From Streptomyces cyanogenus (lineage in GTDB: Bacteria; Actinomycetota; Actinomycetes; Streptomycetales; Streptomycetaceae): 64,000 nucleotides of DNA. Numbering within the stretch: position 1 is the first letter of the stretch; every line of letters begins with the position of its first letter. Below are positions 1 through 8,698 of this stretch, piece by piece. The DNA lies in contig NZ_CP071839.1 in NCBI RefSeq assembly GCF_017526105.1, positions 930,001 to 994,000 of the forward strand. Direction: 5' to 3'. The position numbers were made by a program, and so were the translations under genes. The notes under the pieces were generated by a model. That model was not told the origin of the DNA and did not search any database. It saw nothing but the letters and a program-made list of their open reading frames with translations.

Positions 1-24
1 ACTGTCAAGAAAGCCATTCGCGCG

Positions 25-53
25 TTGTCATATTCCTTGCCTCGTTGTATATG
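25..53 (+). promoter_or_regulatory. Candidate sigma-70-type promoter
   Basis: TTGTCA (25-30) and TATATG (48-53) are separated by 17 bases in an unusually AT-rich stretch. The predicted transcription start near base 60 would serve the small membrane ORF starting at 128. Inferred by eye from consensus. Confidence 0.45.
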
Positions 54-127
54 AGTGAACAGCGCTGTGTAGCCGCATGCTCCCGCGTGCTCCGTCCGAC
101 ACCGTGATCCGGAAAGGAGAAGCTGCC

Positions 128-286
128 GTGACAGCCGCTGTCGTGATCCCGCTGCTCCTGCTCGCCGGGACTCTGCTGCCCGGCCTGTACGCGGACTGGA
201 AGGCTTACCGCCGGCGGACCCGTCTGCCGCTGCCCCCGGCCCGAAGCGGTTCGCCCATGCGCACGGCCGGTGGGCCGCCTCGCTGA
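128..286 (+). CDS. Small single-span membrane protein, function unknown
   Basis: A 52-residue ORF read from a GTG start 7 bases after an AAAGGAGA ribosome site. An upstream in-frame ATG at 77 lacks such a site. Residues about 3-20 form one hydrophobic segment rich in Leu, Val and Ala. A basic Tyr-Arg-Arg-Arg-Thr-Arg stretch and a Pro/Gly-rich tail follow, suggesting an N-out/C-in orientation. A candidate promoter lies at 25-53. I do not recognise a family. It stands alone, so it could be a chance ORF, but the ribosome site and hydrophobic segment argue for a real small protein. Confidence 0.4.
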   Translation: MTAAVVIPLLLLAGTLLPGLYADWKAYRRRTRLPLPPARSGSPMRTAGGPPR

Positions 287-318
287 GCGAGCCGACAGGG
301 AACCGTATCCGGGGAGGC

Positions 319-489
319 AGGCATCCCGGGAGCCATCCGGTCGTCGGCGAACTCGTCCTGGACCGGGACACCCTCACCGCCCACACCGACCCCGACCAGC
401 ACCTGACCGTCCGGACCGCCTTCCCCGGCTCCCCGACCCACGAGCGGCCGCGCCTGCTCGCCTCCTGGGCCGCCGACCGGAACCGGCCC
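319..489 (+). pseudogene. Remnant of an MmyB-type XRE regulator (C-terminal domain only)
   Basis: Frame 1 translates here as HPVVGELVLDRDTLTAHTDP followed by a DQ-L-V motif and LLASWAAD. This closely resembles the ligand-binding end of MmyB-like helix-turn-helix regulators, where HPVVGEL-LDWDTL and a final LASWA are conserved. There is no start codon or DNA-binding domain upstream, and no stop right after the homology: the frame runs on into unrelated sequence. It is therefore a decayed fragment. Bases 287-713 hold nothing else I can support apart from the leader of the sigma gene. Confidence 0.6.
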
Positions 490-713
490 GCCTCGGCCTC
501 GGTCAGCCGACCGCAGCACCCCGGGATGCGCCCGCGCGTCGCGGGTGTCGACGGAGGTGAATGCGGCCACGGCCGACGGCGGCGCCCACGACGACCGCGT
601 GCGCCACCCCGTCCTGCCCCGGTGTCGTGCCCGCGCGCCCGGGTACCCGGGTCCTTCTGGAGGCAGAAGCCGAGCGATCGACCGGAGATCGACGGGATCG
701 GAGGGCCGCGACC

Positions 714-1733
714 ATGCCTGCCCGGGCAGGATCCGCCGTGGCGGATCCCCGTGAACGCCGCCGTGCCGCCGCCCGCGCCGCGCGCCCGCGCAGCCGGGTC
801 CCGGAGACCGGCGAAGACCCTGATCTGCTGGGCCAGTATCTGGCCCAGATCGCCGCGACCCCGCTGCTCACCGCCGAGGAGGAGGTGGCGTTGGCCCGGC
901 GCATCGAGGCCGGTGTGCACGCCGCCGAGGAGCTGGAGCGGGCCGACGCCGGCGACCGGAGCCCGGCGCCGGAGCGGCGCCGGGAGCTGGAGGCGGCCGT
1001 ACGCGACGGCTGGCACGCCAAGGACCACATGATCCGGGCCAACCTGCGGCTGGTGGTGTCGATAGCGAAGCGGCACGCGCACCGGGGCGTGCCCCTGCTG
1101 GACCTGATCCAGGAGGGCAACCTCGGGCTGATCCGGGCGGTGGAGAAGTTCGACCACACCAAGGGCTTCAAGCTCTCGACGTACGCCACCTGGTGGATCC
1201 GCCAGGCGATCGAACGGGGCCTGGCCCAGCACGCCCGTACCGTGCGGCTGCCCATGCACGTCGTGGAGGAGTTGCAGAAGCTCGCGAAGGCCGAACGGCG
1301 GCTGCAGCTGCGCCTCGGCCATGAGCCGACGGACGAGGAGGTCGCCCGGGAGAGCGGCTTCGACCAGGGCCGGGTGGGCTGGCTGCGCCGGGTCGGACGG
1401 CAGACCCTCAGCCTCGACACGCCGGTGGACGACACCGGCGAGACGGTGGTCGGCGACCTCATCCCCGCCGCCGACGTGCTGCAGGCCCCCGAGGTGGCGG
1501 AGTACCGGGCGCTCGCCGAGGACCTGAGGGACGCGCTGGGTCTGCTGGCACCCCGCGAGGCCATGATCCTCAGTCTGCGCTACGGACTGCACGACGGGCA
1601 GCCGCGCACGTTGCAGCAGGTGGCCGACCAGGTCGGGCTGACCCGGGAACGCGTCCGCCAGCTGGAGAGGGAGTCGCTCAGCCGGCTGCGGGCGCCCGAG
1701 ACCGGGGAGCGCCTGCTGGAGTGGGCCGGCTGA
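714..1733 (+). CDS. RNA polymerase sigma factor, group 2 sigma-70 (HrdD/SigA-like)
   Basis: The 339-residue protein directs RNA polymerase to promoters. The ATG at 714 has GGAGG 9 bases upstream; the open frame extends to 561 but without a better start. Region 1.2 is DLLGQYLAQIAATPLLTAEE (about 40-59). Region 2 follows with NLRLVVSIAKRHAHRG, DLIQEGNLGLIRAVEKFD and STYATWWIRQAIERG (about 105-165). Region 3 comes next, and region 4.2 ends with the helix-turn-helix TLQQVADQVGLTRERVRQLE (about 300-320). No region 1.1 acidic domain or long N-terminal extension is present, so it is one of the shorter Hrd paralogues rather than the housekeeping HrdB. Nearby PP2C and HATPase genes suggest a stress-signalling neighbourhood, although group 2 factors are not known anti-sigma targets. 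Confidence 0.93.
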   Translation: MPARAGSAVADPRERRRAAARAARPRSRVPETGEDPDLLGQYLAQIAATPLLTAEEEVALARRIEAGVHAAEELERADAGDRSPAPERRRELEAAVRDGWHAKDHMIRANLRLVVSIAKRHAHRGVPLLDLIQEGNLGLIRAVEKFDHTKGFKLSTYATWWIRQAIERGLAQHARTVRLPMHVVEELQKLAKAERRLQLRLGHEPTDEEVARESGFDQGRVGWLRRVGRQTLSLDTPVDDTGETVVGDLIPAADVLQAPEVAEYRALAEDLRDALGLLAPREAMILSLRYGLHDGQPRTLQQVADQVGLTRERVRQLERESLSRLRAPETGERLLEWAG

Positions 1734-1802
1734 CGGACGGTGCCGGTGGCACCGGCCGCGGGCCGGCCGTATGCCCCGGGCGGCGCCGGGTACTCCGGGA
1801 GC

Positions 1803-2255
1803 ATGTCCGGAATTGAACTCAGCAGCGCCTCATTCAGCGATCACAGCCTGATCCCGCGCCGCCACGCCCATGACGCGGACAACGTCTCCCCGCCGCTCAC
1901 CTGGTCCGGCGTACCGGAGGAGGCGGCGGAGCTGGTCCTGCTGTGCGAGGACCCGGACGCGCCGTCCGGGACCTTCCTGCACTGGCTCGTCACCGGTATC
2001 GACCCGCGAACCGAGGGTCTGGACGCGGGCGAGACACCGCAGGGCAGCCGGCCGCACCGCAACGGCTTCGGGGAGCGGGGCTGGGGTGGCCCGCAGCCCC
2101 CGGTCGGCGACGACGCGCACCGGTACTTCTTCCGGCTGTACGCCCTCCCCGCGCCGGTGTCGCTCCCGGACCGGGTGGGCGCGGAGGAGGCCCACGCCGT
2201 GCTCGACCGGCAGCAGCTGGCGAGCGGCACCGTCGTCGGGCTGTACCAGCGCTGA
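1803..2255 (+). CDS. YbhB/YbcL family PEBP-like protein
   Basis: This 150-residue protein belongs to the bacterial Raf-kinase-inhibitor/phosphatidylethanolamine-binding family. The family signature is visible: SPPLTWSGVPEEA, the DPDAPSG anion-binding loop with FLHWLV (about 55-66), then GPQPPVGDDAHRYFFRLYAL, where the family has GPxPP-G-HRY. It is the usual length, with no signal peptide, so it should be cytosolic. The true cellular role of bacterial members is poorly defined. It follows the sigma gene by 69 bases on the same strand and converges with the PP2C gene at 2273. Confidence 0.9.
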   Translation: MSGIELSSASFSDHSLIPRRHAHDADNVSPPLTWSGVPEEAAELVLLCEDPDAPSGTFLHWLVTGIDPRTEGLDAGETPQGSRPHRNGFGERGWGGPQPPVGDDAHRYFFRLYALPAPVSLPDRVGAEEAHAVLDRQQLASGTVVGLYQR

Positions 2256-2272
2256 CGTGGCTCGGGGGCCGG

Positions 2273-4345
2273 TCAGGGCTCGGCGCGGGCCACGAGGAGG
2301 GCGACGTCGTCGTCGCCGCCGGGCGGCCGCAGCGTTTCCAGCACCCGGTCGCACGTCTCGGGCAGATCCTGGGCCGCCGTCGCGGTCAGGGCCTCCAGGA
2401 GGGTGCCGAGGCGGGTGTCGATCGGGTCGCTGCGGGTCTCCACCAGGCCATCGGTGTAGAGGGCGAGTTGATCACCGGGGCGGAAGGGGAAGACCGTCGT
2501 CTCGAACGCCGTCCCGCCGACCCCCAGCGGCACACCGGACGGCAGGTCGAGCAGCTCCGCGGGCCGGCCGGACCGCAGGAGGGCCGGCGGCAGATGGCCG
2601 GCGAGGCTGATACGGCACTCCCCGCGCTCGGGGTCGTAGCAGCAGTAGGCGCAGGTGGCGATGGTGTGCTCGACGTCCTCGGTCAGGCGGTCGAGGTGCC
2701 GGAGCACCTCCGCCGGGTCGAGGTCGAGCCCGGCGAACGCGCGGGTGGCGCTGCGCAGCTGTCCCATGCTGGCGGCGGCGTTGATGCCGCTGCCCATCAC
2801 GTCCCCGACGACCAGAGCGGTCTTGTCGCCGGGCAGGCGCACGGCGTCGAACCAGTCACCGCCGATCTCGCTGATGGCCCCGGCCGGCAGATAGCGGCAG
2901 GCGATGGTCAGACCGGGCAGGTGGGACGGCAGCTGCGGCAGCAGCCGGCGCTGGAGGGTGAGGGCGGTGTTGCGCACGCTCTGGTACCAGCGGGCGTTGT
3001 CGATGCAGGTCGCCGCCCGGGCGGCCAGTTCGCAGGCGAGGAGCGTGTCGTCCTCGTCGAAGGATGCGGGCGTGCCGGTGCGGACGAGGCTGAGGGCCCC
3101 CAGGACCTCGCCGCGGGCCACGAGCGGTACCGCGAGGTAGGAGTGCACCCCCGCCCGTGCCAGGAGAGAGGCGGCCTCGCCGGTGCGGGCGATGTGCCGC
3201 AGATCCTCACCGCTGGTCTCGGCCACCAGGACCGGCTGACGGGTGCGGACACAGTGGGTGAGCAGCCGGTCGCTCTCGTACCGGGCCAGTTCTCCGGGCG
3301 CGTCGGTGACGTCGGCGGCCTCGGAGGCGCGCGCCGCGGTGACGGCGGCGACCCGGAAGCGGGCGGCGCCGGCGAGCGACGGGGTGCGTCCGCGCAGAAC
3401 GCTTTCGAGAACGTGGACGGAGGCGACGTCGGCCAGGTCCGGTACGACGACGCCGGCCAGCTCGTGCGCCGTCTGCTGCACGTCGAGGGTCGTCCCGATG
3501 GAGGCGGAGGCGGAGGCGATCATGGCAAGGCGGTTCCGGGCCTGTGTCGCCGCGATGGTGGCCTCGTGGCGCTCCGTGATGTCGATGACGGACGTGGCCA
3601 CCCCGAGCACCCGGCCGGCGGCGTCCTCCAGCCGGTGGTAGGACACGGACCAGGCGTGATCGCGGTGCGGGTCGGAGGCGGGGCGGCAGACGACGTACCG
3701 GTCGGCCACCGGCTTCCCGGTCTCCAGGACGCGGCGCAGCCGGCGTTCGACGGCCTCGCCGTCCAGGAAGGTCAGTACGTCGCGGACCCGCCGGCCGCGG
3801 TGGTCGGCGGCGGATATGCCGTGGATCCGCTCCAGCGCCGGGTTGACGTTCAGGTAGCGCAGGTCGGTGTCCAGGATGGCGAGGCCGATCGGGGACTGGG
3901 TGACCAGGCGTGCCGACAGGGCGACGCTGCGCTCGACCTGTGCCAGGATCGCCTGGTCCACGGCCAGTCCCAGGGCGTAGGTGCCGCCGAGGTCGTCGAG
4001 CAAGCGCATGTTGCGGAACTCGACCAGTCGGGTGGTGCCGTTCTTGTGCCGGACCGGAAAGGCGCCGGCCCAGTCGGTGCCGGACTCCATGACCTCGGCG
4101 AACAGCGCGATCACCTCGTCGCGGTGCTCCTCGTGGATCAGCAGCTGCGCCGCGAACTGGCCCAGCGCCTCCTCGGCGGTGTAGCCGAACAGCTCGACCG
4201 CCTGGGGGCTCCAGAACACCACGCGCCCGCTCGTGTCCAGCACCACCGCGGCCACGCTCAGCAGGTCGAGCAGGCCGGTGGGCGACGAGCCGGCACCCGC
4301 CAGGGGGCGGCCCCGGCCGGGTCGCGAGGTGTCCGTGCTGCCCAT
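2273..4345 (-). CDS. PAS-PAS-GAF-PP2C (SpoIIE/RsbU-type) serine phosphatase
   Basis: A cytosolic 690-residue sensor phosphatase that should dephosphorylate an anti-anti-sigma (STAS) protein in a partner switch. Two PAS domains are seen (about 24-135, VVLDTSGRVVFWSPQAVELFGY; about 148-270, GLAILDTDLRYLNVNPALE). A GAF domain (about 275-445) and a PP2C_SIG domain (about 465-688) follow. The PP2C domain has the metal motifs GGDWFDAV, VVGDVMGSG, YTDGLVE and DDDVALLVARA. GGAGAGGAG lies 8 bases before the ATG. It lacks the C-terminal HATPase kinase domain of the two larger relatives at 36683 and 49433. A separate HATPase protein lies just upstream (4489-4971) and may be its partner. Confidence 0.93.
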   Translation of the reverse strand: MGSTDTSRPGRGRPLAGAGSSPTGLLDLLSVAAVVLDTSGRVVFWSPQAVELFGYTAEEALGQFAAQLLIHEEHRDEVIALFAEVMESGTDWAGAFPVRHKNGTTRLVEFRNMRLLDDLGGTYALGLAVDQAILAQVERSVALSARLVTQSPIGLAILDTDLRYLNVNPALERIHGISAADHRGRRVRDVLTFLDGEAVERRLRRVLETGKPVADRYVVCRPASDPHRDHAWSVSYHRLEDAAGRVLGVATSVIDITERHEATIAATQARNRLAMIASASASIGTTLDVQQTAHELAGVVVPDLADVASVHVLESVLRGRTPSLAGAARFRVAAVTAARASEAADVTDAPGELARYESDRLLTHCVRTRQPVLVAETSGEDLRHIARTGEAASLLARAGVHSYLAVPLVARGEVLGALSLVRTGTPASFDEDDTLLACELAARAATCIDNARWYQSVRNTALTLQRRLLPQLPSHLPGLTIACRYLPAGAISEIGGDWFDAVRLPGDKTALVVGDVMGSGINAAASMGQLRSATRAFAGLDLDPAEVLRHLDRLTEDVEHTIATCAYCCYDPERGECRISLAGHLPPALLRSGRPAELLDLPSGVPLGVGGTAFETTVFPFRPGDQLALYTDGLVETRSDPIDTRLGTLLEALTATAAQDLPETCDRVLETLRPPGGDDDVALLVARAEP

Positions 4346-4488
4346 GCCCCGTGCTCCTCTCCCACTCGGTGGGAGCGCGCGCCGCGCCGGCGCCTTACTG
4401 CCGGCTTGTTCCTACCTTCTCTACATAGTCACCGCGTTCGAGTCGACGTGCTCGCGGCGACCGGCACGAGCGGGACGCGGGGCGCCCG

Positions 4489-4971
4489 TCACGGGGCCGG
4501 AGCGCGGCCGGCCACGTCCCCTCCGGGGTCGTCCGCCAGCACCACCGACACCGTCGTCCGCTTGCCGACCGGTTCCCGGCGCACCTCGAAGCCCTGGCAG
4601 ACGGCCATCACGATCTCCAGGCCGTGCTGTCCCACCCGGCCCGGGTCGGCGGCCCTGGCGACCGGCAGCGCCGGCGCGCTGTCCCAGACGGTGATCTCGA
4701 CACTGCCCCCGGACAGCTCCAGAGAGACCAGCAACGGTCCCGGCGCGTGCTTGCAGGCGTTCGTCACCAGCTCGCTGACGACCAGCTGGACCACGTCCAT
4801 CACCCGGTCCGACACCGGCAGACCATGATCGGCCTGGACCCGGGTCAGGAAGTCGCGCGCCAGGTGACGGGCCTCGGCGATCTCGGTGGGACTGCCCTGG
4901 TACGCGGCCGACGCCATGAGGGGCCCGGCCTGGCCGGACCGCGGCTCCCCGCTCCGGGCAACCTCGTCCAT
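4489..4971 (-). CDS. HATPase_c_2 anti-sigma-type ATP-binding protein
   Basis: A 160-residue RsbW/SpoIIAB-like GHKL ATPase. The N-box is ELVTNACKH (about 75-83), and the G1/G2 region is VWDSAPALPV and GRVGQHGLEIVMAVCQGF (about 105-140). The C-terminus reads VGKRTTVSVVL. Such proteins bind sigma factors or STAS proteins and act as Ser kinases. I chose the ATG at 4971 because it is preceded by a purine-rich AAAGGGCGGTGGG; the open frame to 5208 starts with Pro/Arg-rich sequence unlike the family. Same strand as the PP2C at 2273, with a 143-base gap. Confidence 0.85.
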   Translation of the reverse strand: MDEVARSGEPRSGQAGPLMASAAYQGSPTEIAEARHLARDFLTRVQADHGLPVSDRVMDVVQLVVSELVTNACKHAPGPLLVSLELSGGSVEITVWDSAPALPVARAADPGRVGQHGLEIVMAVCQGFEVRREPVGKRTTVSVVLADDPGGDVAGRAPAP

Positions 4972-5197
4972 ACCCACCGCCCTTTGCCTGAGCGCCTGAT
5001 CCCTACCCCGCGTGTACCCGGAAACCGGCGCCGTCTCGACCGGAACACATGCGCGAGTGGGTGCGGGCGCGGTCGTCACCTGTCTGCCGCCTGCGCCTCT
5101 CCGGGGAAGCCGGCTGGTCCCCTCCGGCCCCGGGTCCGCAGCCACCCGGCACCGCGGGCCGGAGCGCCCGCCATGACCCCCTGAACGCGTGGGCGCG

Positions 5198-5275
5198 CCG
5201 GGCGGCACGGGTACGCCGTCCGGTCGTCAACCCGCGTCCCCGGGCGGCACGGGTACACCGTCCGCTCGGTCAACC
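5198..5275. repeat. Tandem direct repeat, about 35 bases twice, period 42
   Basis: CCGGGCGGCACGGGTAC begins at 5198 and again at 5240, each followed by a near-identical CCGTCCG and GTCAACC tail. Bases 4972-5457 otherwise hold no gene I can support. Confidence 0.6.
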
Positions 5276-5457
5276 GCCCTACCGCGCCCAGGGCTTGGGG
5301 CGGCCCCTGCGGCGGGCGTGAGCGCCACGGAGGTGTGCCCCCTTCCCCGGGCGTGGTGGTGCCACCACCGCCTCCTCCGGCGTGTCCTCAGGCTGGTCGA
5401 TCGGCCCCCTTCCCGGGCAGGATGCGGGAACGAGGCGGGCACGCGGCGGGGGAGCCG

Positions 5458-5700
5458 ATGGATGGCGAGGCAGGGCGGGACGAGGACGGCGCCGGGGCGG
5501 CGGAGCGGCAAGGGGGGCCGGCCGAAGCCCTCGACGAGGCCCACCGGCTGTTGCACGGCGGGACCGGGGAGCAGCGCGCCGAGGCCTGGGACCTGGTGAT
5601 CGACCGACTGGGCCGCGTCGGCGGAGGGCGGAGGACTTCTGCCTCGTGGTCGCCGCGGCCCCGCTCGACACGGAGTCCCGCAGCAGACCGCCGGCGTCGG
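5458..5700 (+). pseudogene. Possible frameshifted gene remnant, unrecognised
   Basis: From the ATG at 5458 the frame reads like real protein for about 55 residues (AEALDEAHRLLHGG, then AEAWDLVIDRLGRVGG). It then becomes Arg/Ser/Pro-rich. A different frame takes over at once with AEDFCLVVAAAPLDTESR. A single indel near 5620 would join them, suggesting a broken gene. I do not recognise the family, and both pieces could be chance. The rest of 5700-6048 shows nothing beyond the leader of the next gene. Confidence 0.25.
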
Positions 5701-6048
5701 ACAGGCCATGGAGCGGATGTCGGTCCCCGGCGTGCCCGGCGGCCGGTGCGTCCGTGGCGACCGACGGGCCCGCCACGTGCATGCCGGGGCCGGCTCTTCC
5801 CCACCAGCTCGCGGCCGGCGGGCCGGCTCCGCGAGACGCCCCGCGCGCCGCGCAGTGGTGGGATTCTCGGCCCCCACCGCAGTGTCCGGCACGAGGCGAC
5901 CCGCTCCGCCCTGCACCACGTCCATCACCGGGCCGCCTTCACCCACCAGGGGCAACCCGGCGCCCGCGGGCCGCGCCGCGGGTCCCGAACAGCAGCGCCG
6001 CAGGTGAAATCGGCCTCCAACCCGACACGATCACCGCTGGAGGATGCA

Positions 6049-6942
6049 GTGGACCCAAAGCACCCACGCCCCGTTCACCGGGCACCGGCCGCCGCCCTCG
6101 CCGCCGTGCTCGCCGTCGCCGCCTGCGGCCTGGCCACGCCGAGCGCCACCGCGGCGGGCCGGACGGGCGGCACCGGACCGGACACCGCCCGTGTGCCGTT
6201 ACGGGTGGCCACCTACAACATCCACGCCGGAGCCGGCCAGGACAACGTCTTCGACCTCGACCGCACGGCGGCGGCGATCCGGGACCTCGACGCCGACGTG
6301 GTCGGCCTCCAGGAGGTCGACGTGCACTGGGGTGCCCGGAGCGACTTCACCGACGAGGCCCGGGAGTTGGCCGGCCGGCTGCGCATGCGGGTCTTCTTCG
6401 CGCCGATCTACGACCTCCCTCCGGCCACGCCGGGCGGGGAGCGGCGGCAGTACGGCGTCGCGGTGCTGAGCCGCTTTCCGGTGCGCGGCGCCTGGAACCA
6501 CGAGATCACCCGGCTGTCCACCCAGACGCCCGATCCGGTGCCGGCCCCCGCGCCCGGCTTCGCCGAGGTGACGGTCAAGGTGCGGGGCACCTCCGTGCAC
6601 GTGTACGCGACCCACCTGGACTACCGTACGGACCCCTCGGTCCGGCGGGCCCAGGTCGACGACATGCTGGCGGTCCTGGCCGAGGACCGTGGCCCGAAAG
6701 TACTCCTCGGCGACTTCAACGCGGAACCGGCCGCTCCCGAACTGGCCGCGCTGTGGGGTCCGTTGACCGACGCCGCTCCGGGCGGCGGCAAGACCTACCC
6801 GGCGGTCGACCCGGTCAGGCGCATCGACCTGGTGACCGTCTCCCCGGACGTGGCCGTCACCGGCGCGCACGAGTCCGGGACGACGGCCTCCGACCACCGC
6901 CCGGTGGTCGCCGACCTCCTGCTGCGCCACCGGGGCCGCTGA
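6049..6942 (+). CDS. Secreted endonuclease/exonuclease/phosphatase-family hydrolase
   Basis: A 297-residue exported metal-dependent phosphodiesterase-fold enzyme whose substrate cannot be told. The start is a GTG preceded by TGGAGG. The N-terminus has positive charges, then a hydrophobic core ending LAVAACG (about residues 25-31), so either signal peptidase I or a lipoprotein (VAAC lipobox) is possible. Catalytic-fold motifs are TYNIHAG (about 60), LQEVD (about 91), GDFNAEP (about 225) and the terminal SDHRPVVADL (about 283). Codon 51 (6199-6201) is TTA, the rare leucine codon read by the bldA tRNA. Expression is therefore probably limited to developed or stationary cultures. Downstream, 145 bases separate it from another exported hydrolase. 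Confidence 0.9.
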   Translation: MDPKHPRPVHRAPAAALAAVLAVAACGLATPSATAAGRTGGTGPDTARVPLRVATYNIHAGAGQDNVFDLDRTAAAIRDLDADVVGLQEVDVHWGARSDFTDEARELAGRLRMRVFFAPIYDLPPATPGGERRQYGVAVLSRFPVRGAWNHEITRLSTQTPDPVPAPAPGFAEVTVKVRGTSVHVYATHLDYRTDPSVRRAQVDDMLAVLAEDRGPKVLLGDFNAEPAAPELAALWGPLTDAAPGGGKTYPAVDPVRRIDLVTVSPDVAVTGAHESGTTASDHRPVVADLLLRHRGR

Positions 6943-7087
6943 CCGCGCCCGCAGAATCGCCCTTACGTGCTCCTGACAATTCAGGCCTCCCGTGGCACCC
7001 TGCCTCACGCACGTCCTTCCGCACCGTTCTTCGTTCCCCCACCCTGCCCGGGCCCGACCAGCCCGGGCACGGCAGAAGGAGACCTGC

Positions 7088-8062
7088 GTGAGACGCCATC
7101 GCACCGCCGCGGGCATTCTGTTGACCGTCGGAGCCCTGTTCACCGGCGGCCTCGTCCAGGCCGGGACCGCCGACGCCGCACCGTCCGGACCGTCGGCCGC
7201 GGCCCACACCGCCTCGGCGACCGCACAGCACGACGCCCGTGCCTTCTGGACCGCCCAGCGCATGCGCAGCGCCACTCCCCTCGATCTGCTGCTGACCGAG
7301 CGGGCCGCCCGGCACCTCGAATCCCCGAAGGCGCAGGGGCGTTCGGTCACCGTCGCCCCCACCCGCGCCGCACTCGCCTCCTTCCCGCAGGCCGGTGGGC
7401 CATGGACCGGCGGCGGTGCCGTCGTCACCACGTCCGGCCGGGTGTTCTTCACCTTCCAGGGGCGCACCGCCTCCTGCACCGGCAACGCCGTGACCAGTCA
7501 GAACGCCAGCACCGTCATCACGGCCGGGCACTGCGTGAAGTACCAGGGCAGCTGGCACACCAACTGGGTCTTCGTGCCGGGCTACGACAACGGCAAAGCG
7601 CCGTACGGCCAGTGGACCGCGGCCAAGACGCTCACCACCCCGCAATGGGAAGCGAGCGAGGACATCAACTACGACGTCGGAGCCGCGGTCGTCACCCCGC
7701 TGGACGGCAGGACCCTCACCTCGGTCGTCGGTGCGCAGGGCCTCCGGTTCAACGGTGGCTACAACAAGCCGATGTACTCCTTCGGCTTCCCGGCGGCGTC
7801 ACCGTACGACGGCACCAAGCTCATCTACTGCAGCGGCAACAGCTCGAAGGACTTCCTCTTCTCGCAGGACCACGGCCTCGGGTGCAACATGACGGGCGGC
7901 TCCAGCGGCGGCCCCTGGTTCACCGGCTTCGACGAGGCGTCCGGCACCGGTCTGCAGGCCTCCGTGAACAGCTTCGGCTACACGTTCCTGCCGAACCGGA
8001 TGTTCGGCCCGTACTTCGGTGACGTGGTCAAGGCTCTCTACGACAAGGCCCAGACCTCCTGA
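7088..8062 (+). CDS. Secreted trypsin-like (S1-family) serine peptidase
   Basis: A 324-residue extracellular protease. The GTG start follows AAGGAG by 6 bases. A Sec signal peptide covers about residues 1-32, ending in the TADAAPS cleavage region. A propeptide-like stretch follows. The chymotrypsin-fold catalytic triad is visible: His in TAGHCV (about 145), Asp in INYDVGAAVV (about 198) and Ser in GGSSGGPWF (about 276). Paired Cys flank the active site (ASCTG, IYCSG, LGCN). The GSSGGPW form resembles glutamyl-endopeptidase/MPR-like actinobacterial proteases. It appears monocistronic, with a hairpin terminator 12 bases downstream. Confidence 0.92.
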   Translation: MRRHRTAAGILLTVGALFTGGLVQAGTADAAPSGPSAAAHTASATAQHDARAFWTAQRMRSATPLDLLLTERAARHLESPKAQGRSVTVAPTRAALASFPQAGGPWTGGGAVVTTSGRVFFTFQGRTASCTGNAVTSQNASTVITAGHCVKYQGSWHTNWVFVPGYDNGKAPYGQWTAAKTLTTPQWEASEDINYDVGAAVVTPLDGRTLTSVVGAQGLRFNGGYNKPMYSFGFPAASPYDGTKLIYCSGNSSKDFLFSQDHGLGCNMTGGSSGGPWFTGFDEASGTGLQASVNSFGYTFLPNRMFGPYFGDVVKALYDKAQTS

Positions 8063-8074
8063 CACCCCCGGGCT

Positions 8075-8106
8075 GGGCCCGGCGCCGGGAGAGCGGCGTC
8101 GGGCCC
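8075..8106 (+). terminator. Hairpin terminator after the serine peptidase gene
   Basis: Arms GGGCCCGGCGCCG (8075-8087) and CGGCGTCGGGCCC (8094-8106) pair over 13 bp with one G-T pair and a 6-base loop. No U tract is present, which is typical of Streptomyces. Confidence 0.7.
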
Positions 8107-8318
8107 TGCTCCGCCCCGTGGTGGCCCCCCGCGGAGGCCGTCCGCGCGCGCAGCCAGTGTCGGTGAGCGCGCCGCCGTCACCTGCACCGGGACCGGCCGA
8201 TCCGGCCCTGACCGCACGTCACCGTCCTGCCCCGATCCCTCGGCGCCGGCAAGAGCACAGCCGTGCCGCGTACGGGGAACGGCTCACCGCGAGCGCCCGA
8301 TGCCTCGCGACGCCGCGG

Positions 8319-8531
8319 TCAGCGGGCGCAGCCGACGTCCAGGACCTCGACCACGTCGCCGTGGACCGTGTAGAGCAGCCAGCACCATTCCCCGAACGCG
8401 GCCGCCATGTCCGGCGCCCGCGTCCAGGCGTCATGGGTGACCGCGTCGATGAGCGTGATGATCTCCGCGTGCATGTCGTCCGGCACGTCGAAGAGAACGT
8501 CGGCGGCCCTTTGGATCATTTCGACTCTCAT
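8319..8531 (-). CDS. Small conserved-looking protein, function unknown
   Basis: A 70-residue acidic protein rich in aromatic and hydrophobic residues, for example EWCWLLYTVHGDVVEVLDVG near the C-terminus. It begins MRVEMIQRAADVLFD. Its composition is unlike the Arg/Pro/Gly-rich shadow frames around it, which supports real coding. A G-rich stretch (CGGGGGGTG) precedes the ATG. The VVEVLDVGC tail would suit a beta strand pair. I do not recognise a named family. It is isolated between the serine peptidase and the MFS gene. Confidence 0.6.
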   Translation of the reverse strand: MRVEMIQRAADVLFDVPDDMHAEIITLIDAVTHDAWTRAPDMAAAFGEWCWLLYTVHGDVVEVLDVGCAR

Positions 8532-8698
8532 GACACCCCCCGGACGAGCAGGAGCGGCACGGCCCGGCGGAGCCGGGTGCTCCGGGCTGCGCCCGGTGAC
8601 CGGACGGAGCCCTCGTCACCACCGTAAACCCGCCGGGGCCCCGCCATCGACGGCGGCGGACGACAGTCTTCCGGCCCGGCGGGCGCGTCTGCCCGTCG

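Noticed and set aside
1943..4828. 961-residue plus-strand open frame
   Set aside because: It lies opposite the PP2C and HATPase genes, which have clear domains; its own translation has shadow-frame composition.
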